The notes below the pieces were generated by a model, which was not told the origin of the DNA, made no database searches, and saw nothing but the letters and a program-made list of their open reading frames with translations. The position numbers and the translations under genes were made by a program. Positions 37,534-49,572 of a DNA stretch of 64,000 nucleotides are shown piece by piece. The stretch comes from Henricia sp. BOLD:AAB3569 (taxonomy: Eukaryota > Echinodermata > Asteroidea > Spinulosida > Echinasteridae), in contig JBBELK010001572.1 of the NCBI GenBank assembly GCA_037783545.1, positions 1-64,000 on the forward strand, given 5' to 3'. Position 1 is the stretch's first letter, and each line of letters begins with the position of its first letter.

Positions 37534-38421
37534 ATGCAAAATTTGAAGTTCGTCGGAATATTTTTTGACCTCCAAATTTGCCGACGTTTGGACCACACTT
37601 TGACCAAAATCCCGTCCCAAATTTGGCCGTGTTAACGACAGTCCGAAGGACTGAGCATGCGCACGAGTCAGGAATACACCAAAGAGGTGTGTACAGACAG
37701 CCACAGGTTGCCGGAGCATCCAGGAGGCGCCAACCCCTTTTTTTCTAAACTCTGAAATTTCTCTGCCATTTCCCAGCGAAAGTCTGTCAATTTTTTAGGA
37801 CAAGTGCGCAATATAGAGTGTTTGGAGCATGCAAAATTTGAAGTTCGTCGGAATATTTGTTTACCTCCAAATTTGCCGACGTTTGGACCACACTTTGACC
37901 AAAATCCCGTCCCAAACTGGGCCGTGTCAACGACAGTCCGAAGGACTGAGCATGCGCACGAGTCAGGAATACACCAAAGAGGTGTGTACAGACAGCCACA
38001 GGTTGCGGGAGCATCCAGGAAGCGCCAACCCCTTTTTTTTCTAAACTCTGAAATTTCTCTGCCATTTCACGGCGAAAGTCTGTCAATTTTTTAGGACAAG
38101 TGCGCAATATAGAGTGTTTGGAGCATGCAAAATTTGAAGTTCGTCGGAATATTTTTTTGACCTCCAAATTTGCCGACGTTTGGACCACACTTTGACCAAA
38201 ATCCCGTCCCAAACTGGGCCGTGTCAACGGCAGTCCGAAGGACTGAGCATGCGCACGAGTCAGGAATACACCAAAGAGGTGTGTACAGACAGCCACAGGT
38301 TGCGGGAGCATCCAGGAAGCGCCAACCCCTTTTTTTTCTAAACTCTGAAATTTCTCTGCCATTTCCCGGCGAAAGTCTGTCAATTTTTTAGGACAAGTGC
38401 GCAATATAGAGTGTTTGGAGC

Positions 38422-38691
38422 ATGCAAAATTTGAAGTTCGTCGGAATATTTTTTGACCTCCAAATTTGCCGACGTTTGGACCACACTTTGACCAAAATCC
38501 GGTCCCAAACTGGGCCGTGTCAACGACAGTCCGAATACACCAAAGAGGTGTGTACAGACAGCCACAGGTTGCGAGAGCATCCAGGAAGCGCCAACCCCTT
38601 TTTTTTTCTAAACTCTGAAATTTCTCTGCCATTTCCCGGCAAAAGTCTGTCAATTTTTTAGGACAAGTGCGCGATATAGAGTGTTTGGAGC
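38422..38691. repeat. 27-bp-deleted monomer
   Basis: Same junction, atccGGtccc and gcgcGatat. This subtype also has ttgcgAgag, a T9 tract and ggcAaaag. It is followed by the aaatTccgtccc unit, an association kept in most later copies. Confidence 0.95.
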
Positions 38692-40467
38692 ATGCAAAAT
38701 TTGAAGTTCGTCGGAATATTTTTTGACCTCCAAATTTGCCGACGTTTGGACCACACTTTGACCAAAATTCCGTCCCAAACCGGGCCGTGTCAACGACAGT
38801 CCGAAGGACTGAGCATGCGCACGAGTCAGGAATACACCAAAGAGGTTTGTACAGACAGCCACAGGTTGCGGGAGCATCCAGGAAGCGCCAACCCCTTTTT
38901 TTTATAAACTCTGAAATTTCTCTGCCATTTCCCGGCGAAAGTCTGTCAATTTTTTAGGACAAGTGCGCAATATAGAGTGTTTGGAGCATGCAAAATTTGA
39001 AGTTCGTCGGAATATTTTTTGACCTCCAAATTTGCCGACGTTTGGACCACACTTTGACCCAAATCCCGTCCCAAACTGGGCCGTATCAACGACAGTCCGA
39101 AGGACTGAGCATGCGCACGAGTCAGGAATACACCAAAGAGGTGTGTACAGACAACCACAGGTTGCGGGAGCATCCAGGAAGCGCCAACCCCTTTTTTTTC
39201 TAAACTCTGAAATTTTTCTGCCATTTCCCGGCGAAAGTCTGTCAATTTTTTAGGACAAGTGCGCAATATAGAGTGTTTGGAGCATGCAAAATTTGAAGTT
39301 CGTCGGAATATTTTTTGACCTCCAAATTTGCCGACGTTTGGACCACACTTTGACCAAAATCCCGTCCCAAACTGGGCCGTGTCAACGACAGTCCGAAGGA
39401 CTGAGCATGCGCACGAGTCAGGAATACACCAAAGAGGTGTGTACAGACAGCCACAGGTTGCGGGCGCATCCAGGAAGCGCCAACCCCTTTTTTTTCTAAA
39501 CTCTGGAATTTCTCTGCCATTTCCCGGCGAAAGTCTGCCAATTTTTCAGGACAAGTGCGCAATATAGAGTGTTTGGAGCATGCAAAATTTGAAGTTCGTC
39601 GGAATATTTTTTGACCTCCAAATTTGCCAACGTTTGGACCAAACTTTGACCAAAATCCCGTCCCAAACTGGGCCGTGTCAACGACAGTCCGAAGGACTGA
39701 GCATGCGCACGAGTCAGGAATACACCAAAGAGGTGTGTACAGACAGCCACAGGTTGCGGGAGCATCCAGGAAGCGCCAACCCCTTTTTTTTCTAAACTCT
39801 GAAATTTCTCTGCCATTTCCCGGCGAAAGTCGGTCAATTTTTTAGGACAAGTGCGCAATATATAGTGTTTGGAGCATGCAAAATTTGAAGTTCGTCGGAA
39901 TATTTTTTGACCTCCAAATTTGGCGACGTTTGGACCACACTTTGACCAAAATCCCGTCCCAAACTGGGCCGTGCCAACGACAGTCCGAAGGACTGAGCAT
40001 GCGCACGAGTCAGGAATACACCAAAGAGGTGTGTACAGACAGCCACAGGTTGCCGGAGCATCCAGGAAGCGCCAACCCCTTTTTTTTCTAAACTCTGAAA
40101 TTTCTCTGCCATTTCCCAGCGAAAGTCTGTCAATTTTTTAGGACAAGTGCGCAATATAGAGTGTTTGGAGCATGCAAAATTTGAAGTTCGTCGGAATATT
40201 TGTTTACCTCCAAATTTGCCGACGTTTGGACCACACTGTGACCAAAATCCCGTCCCAAACTGGGCCGTGTCAACGACAGTCCGAAGGACTGAGCATGCGC
40301 ACGAGTCAGGAATACACCAAAGAGGTGTGTACAGACAGCCACAGGTTGCGGGAGCATCCAGGAAGCGCCAACCCCTTTTTTTTCTAAACTCTGAAATTTC
40401 TCTGCCATTTCCCGGCGAAAGTCTGTCAATTTTTTAGGACAAGTGCGCAATATAGAGTGTTTGGAGC

Positions 40468-40736
40468 ATGCAAAATTTGAAGTTCGTCGGAATATTTTTT
40501 GACCTCCAAATTTGCCGACGTTTGGACCACACTTTGACCAAAATCCGGTCCCAAACTGGGCCGTGTCAACGACAGTCCGAATACACCAAAGAGGTGTGTA
40601 CAGACAGCCACAGGTTGCGGGAGCATCCAGGAAGCGCCAACCCCTTTTTTTTCTAAACTCTGAAATTTCTCTGCCATTTCCCGGCGAAAGTCTGTCAATT
40701 TTTTAGGACAAGTGCGCGATATAGAGTGTTTGGAGC
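40468..40736. repeat. 27-bp-deleted monomer
   Basis: Copy of the 37265 subtype, here followed by the ttgcCGgag/gagGcgcc unit. Its expected partner in the right copy of the large duplication (after 51047) is absent. Confidence 0.95.
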
Positions 40737-43106
40737 ATGCAAAATTTGAAGTTCGTCGGAATATTTTTTGACCTCCAAATTTGCCGACGTTTGGACCACA
40801 CTTTGACCAAAATCCCGTCCCAAACTGGGCCGTGTCAACGACAGTCCGAAGGACTGAGCATGCGCACGAGTCAGGAATACACCAAAGAGGTGTGTACAGA
40901 CAGCCACAGGTTGCCGGAGCATCCAGGAGGCGCCAACCCCTTTTTTTTCTAAACTCTGAAATTTCTCTGCCATTTCCCAGCGAAAGTCTGTCAATTTTTT
41001 AGGACAAGTGCGCAATATAGAGTGTTTGGAGCATGCAAAATTTGAAGTTCGTCGGAATATTTGTTTACCTCCAAATTTGCCGACGTTTGGACCACACTTT
41101 GACCAAAATCCCGTCCCAAACTGGGCCGTGTCAACGACAGTCCGAAGGACTGAGCATGCGCACGAGTCAGGAATACACCAAAGAGGTGTGTACAGACAGC
41201 CACAGGTTGCGGGAGCATCCAGGAAGCGCCAACCCCTTTTTTTTTCTAAACTCTGAAATTTCTCTGCCATTTCACGGCGAAAGTCTGTCAATTTTTTAGG
41301 ACAAGTGCGCAATATAGAGTGTTTGGAGCATGCAAAATTTGAAGTTCGTCGGAATATTTTTTTGACCTCCAAATTTGCCGACGTTTGGACCACACTTTGA
41401 CCAAAATCCCGTCCCAAACTGGGCCGTGTCAACGACAGTCCGAAGGACTGAGCATGCGCACGAGTCAGGAATACACCAAAGAGGTGTGTACAGACAGCCA
41501 CAGGTTGCGGGAGCATCCAGGAAGCGCCAACCCCTTTTTTTTCTAAACTCTGAAATTTCTCTGCCATTTCCCGGCGAAAGTCTGTCAATTTTTTAGGACA
41601 AGTGCGCAATATAGAGTGTTTGGAGCATGCAAAAATTGAAGTTCGTCGGAATATTTTTTGACCTCCAAATTTGCCGACGTTTGGACCACACTTTGACCAA
41701 AATCCCGTCCCAAACTGGGCCGTGTCAACGACAGTCCGAAGGACTGAGCATGCGCACGAGTCAGGAATACACCAAAGAGGTGTGTACGGACAGCCACAGG
41801 TTGCGGGAGCATCCAGGAAGCGCCAACCCCTTTTTTTTCTAAACTCTGAATTTTCTCTGCCATTTCCCGGCGAAAGTCTGTCAATTTTTTAGGACAAGTG
41901 CGCAATATAGAGTTTTTGGAGCATGCAAAATTTGAAGTTCGTCGGAATATTTTTTGACCTCCAAATTTGCCGACGTTTGGACCACACTTTGACCAAAATC
42001 CCGTCCCAAACTGGGCCGTGTCACGACAGTCCGAAGGACTGAGCATGCGCACGAGTCAGGAATACACCAAAGAGGTGTGTACAGACAGCCACAGGTTGCG
42101 GGAGCATCCAGGAAGCGCCAACCCCTTTTTTTTCTAAACTCTGAAATTTCTCTGCCATTTCCCGGCGAAAGTCTGTCATTTTTTTAGGACAAGTGCGCAA
42201 TATAGAGTGTTTGGAGCATGCACAATTTGAAGTTCGTCGGAATATTTTTTGACCTCCAAATTTGCCGACGTTTGGACCACACTTTGACCAAAATCCCGTC
42301 CCAAACTGGGCCGTGTCAACGACAGTCCGAAGGACTGAGCATGCGCACGAGTCAGGAATACACCAAAGAGGTGTGTACAGACAGCCACAGGTTGCGGGAG
42401 CATCCAGGAAGCGCCAACCCCTTTTTTTTCTAAACTCTGAAATTGCTCTGCCATTTCCCGGCGAAAGTCTGTCATTTTTTTAGGACAAGTGCGCAATATA
42501 GAGTGTTTGGAGCATGCAAAATTTGAAGTTCGTCGGAATATTTGTTGACCTCCAAATTTGCCGACGTTTGGACCACACTTTGACCAAAATCCCGTCCCAA
42601 ACTGGGCCGTGTCAACGACAGTCCTAAGGACTGAGCATGCGCACGAGTCAGGAATACACCAAAGAGGTGTGTACAGACAGCCACAGGTTGCGGGAGCATC
42701 CAGGAAGCGCCAACCCCTTTTTTTTCTAAACTCTGAAATTTCTCTGCCATTTCCCGGCGAAAGTCTGTCAATTTTTTTAGGACAAGTGTGCAATATAGAG
42801 TGTTTGGAGCATGCAAAATTTGAAGTTCGTCGGAATATTTTTTTGACCTCCAAATTTGCCGACGTTTGGACCACACTTTGACCAAAATCCCGTCCCAAAC
42901 TGGGCCGTGTCAACGACAGTCCGAAGGACTGAGCATGCGCACGAGTCAGGAATACACCAAAGAGGTGTGTACAGACAGCCACAGGTTGCGGGAGCATCCA
43001 GGAAGCGCCAACCCCTTTTTTTCTAAACTCTGAAATTTCTCTGCCATTTCCCGGCGAAAGTCTGTCAATTTTTTAGGACAAGTGCGCAATATAGAGTGTT
43101 TGGAGC
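40737..43106. repeat. 8-monomer higher-order unit, copy 1 (~2371 bp)
   Basis: Units: ttgcCGgag with gagGcgcc and cccAgcg; atttGTTTAcc with tttcAcgg; a 7-T unit; gcaaaaAtt with gtacGg and gaaTTttc; gtcacgacag (one base short) with gtcATT; gcACAAttt with aaattGctc; atttGttgacc with cctAagg and aagtgTgcaa; 7-T with T7. The first three belong to the 3.2 kb unit of domain III and the last five match 32.8-34.9 kb, so the block is a join of two older neighbourhoods. Confidence 0.88.
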
Positions 43107-45477
43107 ATGCAAAATTTGAAGTTCGTCGGAATATTTTTTTGACCTCCAAATTTGCCGACGTTTGGACCACACTTTGACCAAAATCCCGTCCCAAACTGGG
43201 CCGTGTCAACGACAGTCCGAAGGACTGAGCATGCGCACGAGTCAGGAATACACCAAAGAGGTGTGTACAGACAGCCACAGGTTGCCGGAGCATCCAGGAG
43301 GCGCCAACCCCTTTTTTTTCTAAACTCTGAAATTTCTCTGCCATTTCCCAGCGAAAGTCTGTCAATTTTTTAGGACAAGTGCGCAATATAGAGTGTTTGG
43401 AGCATGCAAAATTTGAAGTTCGTCGGAATATTTGTTTACCTCCAAATTTGCCGACGTTTGGACCACACTTTGACCAAAATCCCGTCCCAAACTGGGCCGT
43501 GTCAACGACAGTCCGAAGGACTGAGCATGCGCACGAGTCAGGAATACACCAAAGAGGTGTGTACAGACAGCCACAGGTTGCGGGAGCATCCAGGAAGCGC
43601 CAACCCCTTTTTTTTTCTAAACTCTGAAATTTCTCTGCCATTTCACGGCGAAAGTCTGTCAATTTTTTAGGACAAGTGCGCAATATAGAGTGTTTGGAGC
43701 ATGCAAAATTTGAAGTTCGTCGGAATATTTTTTTGACCTCCAAATTTGCCGACGTTTGGACCACACTTTGACCAAAATCCCGTCCCAAACTGGGCCGTGT
43801 CAACGACAGTCCGAAGGACTGAGCATGCGCACGAGTCAGGAATACACCAAAGAGGTGTGTACAGACAGCCACAGGTTGCGGGAGCATCCAGGAAGCGCCA
43901 ACCCCTTTTTTTTCTAAACTCTGAAATTTCTCTGCCATTTCCCGGCGAAAGTCTGTCAATTTTTTAGGACAAGTGCGCAATATAGAGTGTTTGGAGCATG
44001 CAAAAATTGAAGTTCGTCGGAATATTTTTTGACCTCCAAATTTGCCGACGTTTGGACCACACTTTGACCAAAATCCCGTCCCAAACTGGGCCGTGTCAAC
44101 GACAGTCCGAAGGACTGAGCATGCGCACGAGTCAGGAATACACCAAAGAGGTGTGTACGGACAGCCACAGGTTGCGGGAGCATCCAGGAAGCGCCAACCC
44201 CTTTTTTTTCTAAACTCTGAATTTTCTCTGCCATTTCCCGGCGAAAGTCTGTCAATTTTTTAGGACAAGTGCGCAATATAGAGTTTTTGGAGCATGCAAA
44301 ATTTGAAGTTCGTCGGAATATTTTTTGACCTCCAAATTTGCCGACGTTTGGACCACACTTTGACCAAAATCCCGTCCCAAACTGGGCCGTGTCACGACAG
44401 TCCGAAGGACTGAGCATGCGCACGAGTCAGGAATACACCAAAGAGGTGTGTACAGACAGCCACAGGTTGCGGGAGCATCCAGGAAGCGCCAACCCCTTTT
44501 TTTTCTAAACTCTGAAATTTCTCTGCCATTTCCCGGCGAAAGTCTGTCATTTTTTTAGGACAAGTGCGCAATATAGAGTGTTTGGAGCATGCACAATTTG
44601 AAGTTCGTCGGAATATTTTTTGACCTCCAAATTTGCCGACGTTTGGACCACACTTTGACCAAAATCCCGTCCCAAACTGGGCCGTGTCAACGACAGTCCG
44701 AAGGACTGAGCATGCGCACGAGTCAGGAATACACCAAAGAGGTGTGTACAGACAGCCACAGGTTGCGGGAGCATCCAGGAAGCGCCAACCCCTTTTTTTT
44801 CTAAACTCTGAAATTGCTCTGCCATTTCCCGGCGAAAGTCTGTCATTTTTTTAGGACAAGTGCGCAATATAGAGTGTTTGGAGCATGCAAAATTTGAAGT
44901 TCGTCGGAATATTTGTTGACCTCCAAATTTGCCGACGTTTGGACCACACTTTGACCAAAATCCCGTCCCAAACTGGGCCGTGTCAACGACAGTCCTAAGG
45001 ACTGAGCATGCGCACGAGTCAGGAATACACCAAAGAGGTGTGTACAGACAGCCACAGGTTGCGGGAGCATCCAGGAAGCGCCAACCCCTTTTTTTTCTAA
45101 ACTCTGAAATTTCTCTGCCATTTCCCGGCGAAAGTCTGTCAATTTTTTTAGGACAAGTGTGCAATATAGAGTGTTTGGAGCATGCAAAATTTGAAGTTCG
45201 TCGGAATATTTTTTTGACCTCCAAATTTGCCGACGTTTGGACCACACTTTGACCAAAATCCCGTCCCAAACTGGGCCGTGTCAACGACAGTCCGAAGGAC
45301 TGAGCATGCGCACGAGTCAGGAATACACCAAAGAGGTGTGTACAGACAGCCACAGGTTGCGGGAGCATCCAGGAAGCGCCAACCCCTTTTTTTCTAAACT
45401 CTGAAATTTCTCTGCCATTTCCCGGCGAAAGTCTGTCAATTTTTTAGGACAAGTGCGCAATATAGAGTGTTTGGAGC
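43107..45477. repeat. 8-monomer higher-order unit, copy 2 (2371 bp)
   Basis: Immediate tandem copy of 40737-43106 with every marker in place, including the one-base loss gtcacgacag near 44393 and the 7-T tract at 45140. The first unit differs in carrying 7 T before gacctcc, where copy 1 has 6. The next unit (45478) leaves the pattern and leads into a copy of the 35.2 kb region. Confidence 0.88.
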
Positions 45478-48142
45478 ATGCAAAATTTGAAGTTCGTCGG
45501 AATATTTTTTTGACCTCCAAATTTGCCGACGTTTGGACCACACTTTGACCAAAATCCCGTCCCAAACTGGGCCGTGTCAACGACAGTCCGAAGGACTGAG
45601 CATGCGCACGAGTCAGGAATACACCAAAGAGGTGTGTACAGACAGCCACAGGTTGCGGGAGCATCCAGGAAGCGCCAACCCCTTTTTTTCTAAACTCTGA
45701 AATTTCTCTGCCATTTCCCGGCGAAAGTATGTCAATTTTTTAGGACAAGTGCGCAATATAGAGTGTTTGGAGCATGCCAAATTTGAAGTTCGTCGGAATA
45801 TTTTTTGACCTCCAAATTTGCCGACGTTTGGACCACACTTTGACCAAAATCCCAACCCAAACTGGGCCGTGTCAACGACAGTCCGAAGGACTGAGCATGC
45901 GCACGAGTCAGGAATACACCAAAGAGGTGTGTACAGACAGCCACAGGTTGCGGGAGCATCCAGGAAGCGCCAACCCCTTTTTTTCTAAACTCTGAAATTT
46001 CTCTGCCATTTCCTGGCGAAAGTCTGTCATTTTTTTAGGACAAGTGCGCAATATAGAGTGTTTGGAGCATGCAAAATTTGAAGTTCGTCGGAATATTTTT
46101 TTACCTCCAAATTTGCCGACGTTTGTACCACACTTTGACAAAAATCCCGTCCCAAACTGGGCCGTGTCAACGACAGTCCGAAGGACTGAGCATGCGCACG
46201 AGTCAGGAATACACCAAAGAGGTGTGTACAGACAGCCACAGGTTGCGGGAGCATCCAGGAAGCGCCAACCCCTTTTTTTTCTAAACTCTGAAATTTCTCT
46301 GCCATTTCCCGGCGAAAGTATGTCAATTTTTTAGGACAAGTGCGCAATATAGAGTGTTTGGAGCATGCAAAATTTGAAGTTCGTCGGAATATTTTTTGAC
46401 CTCCAAATTTGCCGACGTTTGGACCACACTTTGACCAAAATCCCAACCCAAACTGGGCCGTGTCAACGACAGTCCGAAGGACTGAGCATGCGCACGAGTC
46501 AGGAATACACCAAAGAGGTGTGTACAGACAGCCACAGGTTGCGGGAGCATCCAGGAAGCGCCAACCCCCTTTTTTTCTAAACTCTGAAATTTCTCTGCCA
46601 TTTCCCGGCGAAAGTCTATCATTTTTTTAGGACAAGTGCGCAATATAGAGTGTTTGGAGCATGCAAAATTTGAAGTTCGTCGGAATATTTTTTGACCTCC
46701 AAATTTGCCGACGTTTGTACCACACTTTGACCAAAATCCCGTCCCAAACTGGGCCGTGTCAACGACAGTCCGAAGGACTGAGCATGCGCACGAGTAAGGA
46801 ATACACCAAAGAGGTGTGTACAGACAGCCACAGGTTGCGGGAGCATCCAGGAAGCGCCAACCCCTTTTTTTTCTAAACTCTGAAATTTCTCTGCCATTTC
46901 CCGGCGAAAGTCTGTCAATTTTTTAGGACAAGTGCGCAATATAGAGTGTTTGGAGCATGCAAAATTTGAAGTTCGTCGGAATATTTTTTGACCTCCAAAT
47001 TTGCCGACGTTTGTACCACACTTTGACCAAAATCCCGTCCCAAACTGGGCCGTGTCAACGACAGTCCGAAGGACTGAGCATGCGCACGAGTCAGGAATAC
47101 ACCAAAGAGGTGTACACAGACAGCCACAGGTTGCGAGAGCATCCAGGAAGCGCCAACCCCTTTTTTTTTCTAAACTCTGAAATTTCTCTGCCATTTCCCG
47201 GCGAAAGTCTGTCAATTTTTTAGGACAAGTGCGCAATATAGAGTGTTTGGAGCATGCAAAATTTGAAGTTCGTCGGAATATTTTTTGACCTCCAAATTTG
47301 CCGACGTTTGTACCACACTTTGACCAAAATCCCGTCCCAAACTGGGCCGTGTCAACGACAGTCCGAAGGACTGAGCATGCGCACGAGTCAGGAATACACC
47401 AAAGAGGTGTGTACAGACAGCCACAGGTTGCGGGAGCATCCAGGAAGCGCCAACCCCTTTTTTTTCTAAACTCTGAAATTTCTCTGCCATTTCCCGGCGA
47501 AAGTCGGTCAATTTTTTAGGACAAGTGCGCAATATAGAGTGTTTGGAGCATGCAAAATTTGAAGTTCGTCGGAATATTTTTTGACCTCCAAATTTGGCGA
47601 CGTTTGGACCACACTTTGACCAAAATCCCGTCCCAAACTGGGCCGTGCCAACGACAGTCCGAAGGACTGAGCATGCGCACGAGTCAGGAATACACCAAAG
47701 AGGTGTGTACAGACAGCCACAGGTTGCCGGAGCATCCAGGAAGCGCCAACCCCTTTTTTTTCTAAACTCTGAAATTTCTCTGCCATTTCCCAGCGAAAGT
47801 CTGTCAATTTTTTAGGACAAGTGCGCAATATAGAGTGTTTGGAGCATGCAAAATTTGAAGTTCGTCGGAATATTTGTTTACCTCCAAATTTGCCGACGTT
47901 TGGACCACACTGTGACCAAAATCCCGTCCCAAACTGGGCCGTGTCAACGACAGTCCGAAGGACTGAGCATGCGCACGAGTCAGGAATACACCAAAGAGGT
48001 GTGTACAGACAGCCACAGGTTGCGGGAGCATCCAGGAAGCGCCAACCCCTTTTTTTTTCTAAACTCTGAAATTTCTCTGCCATTTCCCGGCGAAAGTCTG
48101 TCAATTTTTTAGGACAAGTGCGCAATATAGAGTGTTTGGAGC

Positions 48143-48411
48143 ATGCAAAATTTGAAGTTCGTCGGAATATTTTTTGACCTCCAAATTTGCCGACGTTTGG
48201 ACCACACTTTGACCAAAATCCGGTCCCAAACTGGGCCGTGTCAACGACAGTCCGAATACACCAAAGAGGTGTGTACAGACAGCCACAGGTTGCGGGAGCA
48301 TCCAGGAAGCGCCAACCCCTTTTTTTTCTAAACTCTGAAATTTCTCTGCCATTTCCCGGCGAAAGTCTGTCAATTTTTTAGGACAAGTGCGCGATATAGA
48401 GTGTTTGGAGC
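48143..48411. repeat. 27-bp-deleted monomer
   Basis: Partner of 37265 at an offset of exactly 10878 bp, without its private ctcTaaat. Confidence 0.95.
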
Positions 48412-49302
48412 ATGCAAAATTTGAAGTTCGTCGGAATATTTTTTGACCTCCAAATTTGCCGACGTTTGGACCACACTTTGACCAAAATCCCGTCCCAAAC
48501 TGGGCCGTGTCAACGACAGTCCGAAGGACTGAGCATGCGCACGAGTCAGGAATACACCAAAGAGGTGTGTACAGACAGCCACAGGTTGCCGGAGCATCCA
48601 GGAGGCGCCAACCCCTTTTTTTTCTAAACTCTGAAATTTCTCTGCCATTTCCCAGCGAAAGTCTGTCAATTTTTTTAGGACAAGTGCGCAATATAGAGTG
48701 TTTGGAGCATGCAAAATTTGAAGTTCGTCGGAATATTTGTTTACCTCCAAATTTGCCGACGTTTGGACCACACTTTGACCAAAATCCCGTCCCAAACTGG
48801 GCCGTGTCAACGACAGTCCGAAGGACTGAGCATGCGCACGAGTCAGGAATACACCAAAGAGGTGTGTACAGACAGCCACAGGTTGCGGGAGCATCCAGGA
48901 AGCGCCAACCCCTTTTTTTTTCTAAACTCTGAAATTTCTCTGCCATTTCACGGCGAAAGTCTGTCAATTTTTTAGGACAAGTGCGCAATATAGAGTGTTT
49001 GGAGCATGCAAAATTTGAAGTTCGTCGGAATATTTTTTTGACCTCCAAATTTGCCGACGTTTGGACCACACTTTGACCAAAATCCCGTCCCAAACTGGGC
49101 CGTGTCAACGACAGTCCGAAGGACTGAGCATGCGCACGAGTCAGGAATACACCAAAGAGGTGTGTACAGACAGCCACAGGTTGCGGGAGCATCCAGGAAG
49201 CGCCACCCCCTTTTTTTTCTAAACTCTGAAATTTCTCTGCCATTTCCCGGCGAAAGTCTGTCAATTTTTTAGGACAAGTGCGCAATATAGAGTGTTTGGA
49301 GC

Positions 49303-49572
49303 ATGCAAAATTTGAAGTTCGTCGGAATATTTTTTGACCTCCAAATTTGCCGACGTTTGGACCACACTTTGACCAAAATCCGGTCCCAAACTGGGCCGTG
49401 TCAACGACAGTCCGAATACACCAAAGAGGTGTGTACAGACAGCCACAGGTTGCGGGAGCATCCAGGAAGCGCCAACCCCTTTTTTTTTCTAAACTCTGAA
49501 ATTTCTCTGCCATTTCCCGGCAAAAGACTGTCAATTTTTTAGGACAAGTGCGCGATATAGAGTGTTTGGAGC
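49303..49572. repeat. 27-bp-deleted monomer
   Basis: Partner of 38422. It shares T9 and ggcAaaag but has ttgcgGgag and a private gActgtc. Confidence 0.95.

Larger units (their letters stand above)
36672..39875. repeat. 11-monomer higher-order unit U, copy 1 (~3.2 kb)
   Basis: Order: tttgGCgacg/ttgcCGgag; gTTTAcc with cactGtg; 27-bp-deleted; ttgcCGgag/gagGcgcc; gTTTAcc with tttcAcgg; 7-T; 27-bp-deleted with gcgAgag; aaatTccgtcccaaaCcggg with ggtTtg and tttAtaaac; tgaccCaaatc with gacaAccac; gcgggCgcat with ctctgGaat; ttgccAacg with accaAacttt and agtcGgtc. The first six unit types restart at 39876 before the array switches to the 2371-bp block. Confidence 0.82.
35783..41328. repeat. Large internal duplication, left copy (~5.5 kb)
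   Basis: Unit types and private variants match 46661-51931 in order, with an offset of 10878 bp at the start (35783/46661, 36672/47550, 37265/48143). The offset drifts to 10882 (39284/50166), then falls to 10874 through small indels. It drops to about 10606 after 40737 because the right copy lacks one 27-bp-deleted unit (partner of 40468). Within it, 36672-39875 is itself one full 11-unit higher-order repeat. Confidence 0.85.
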
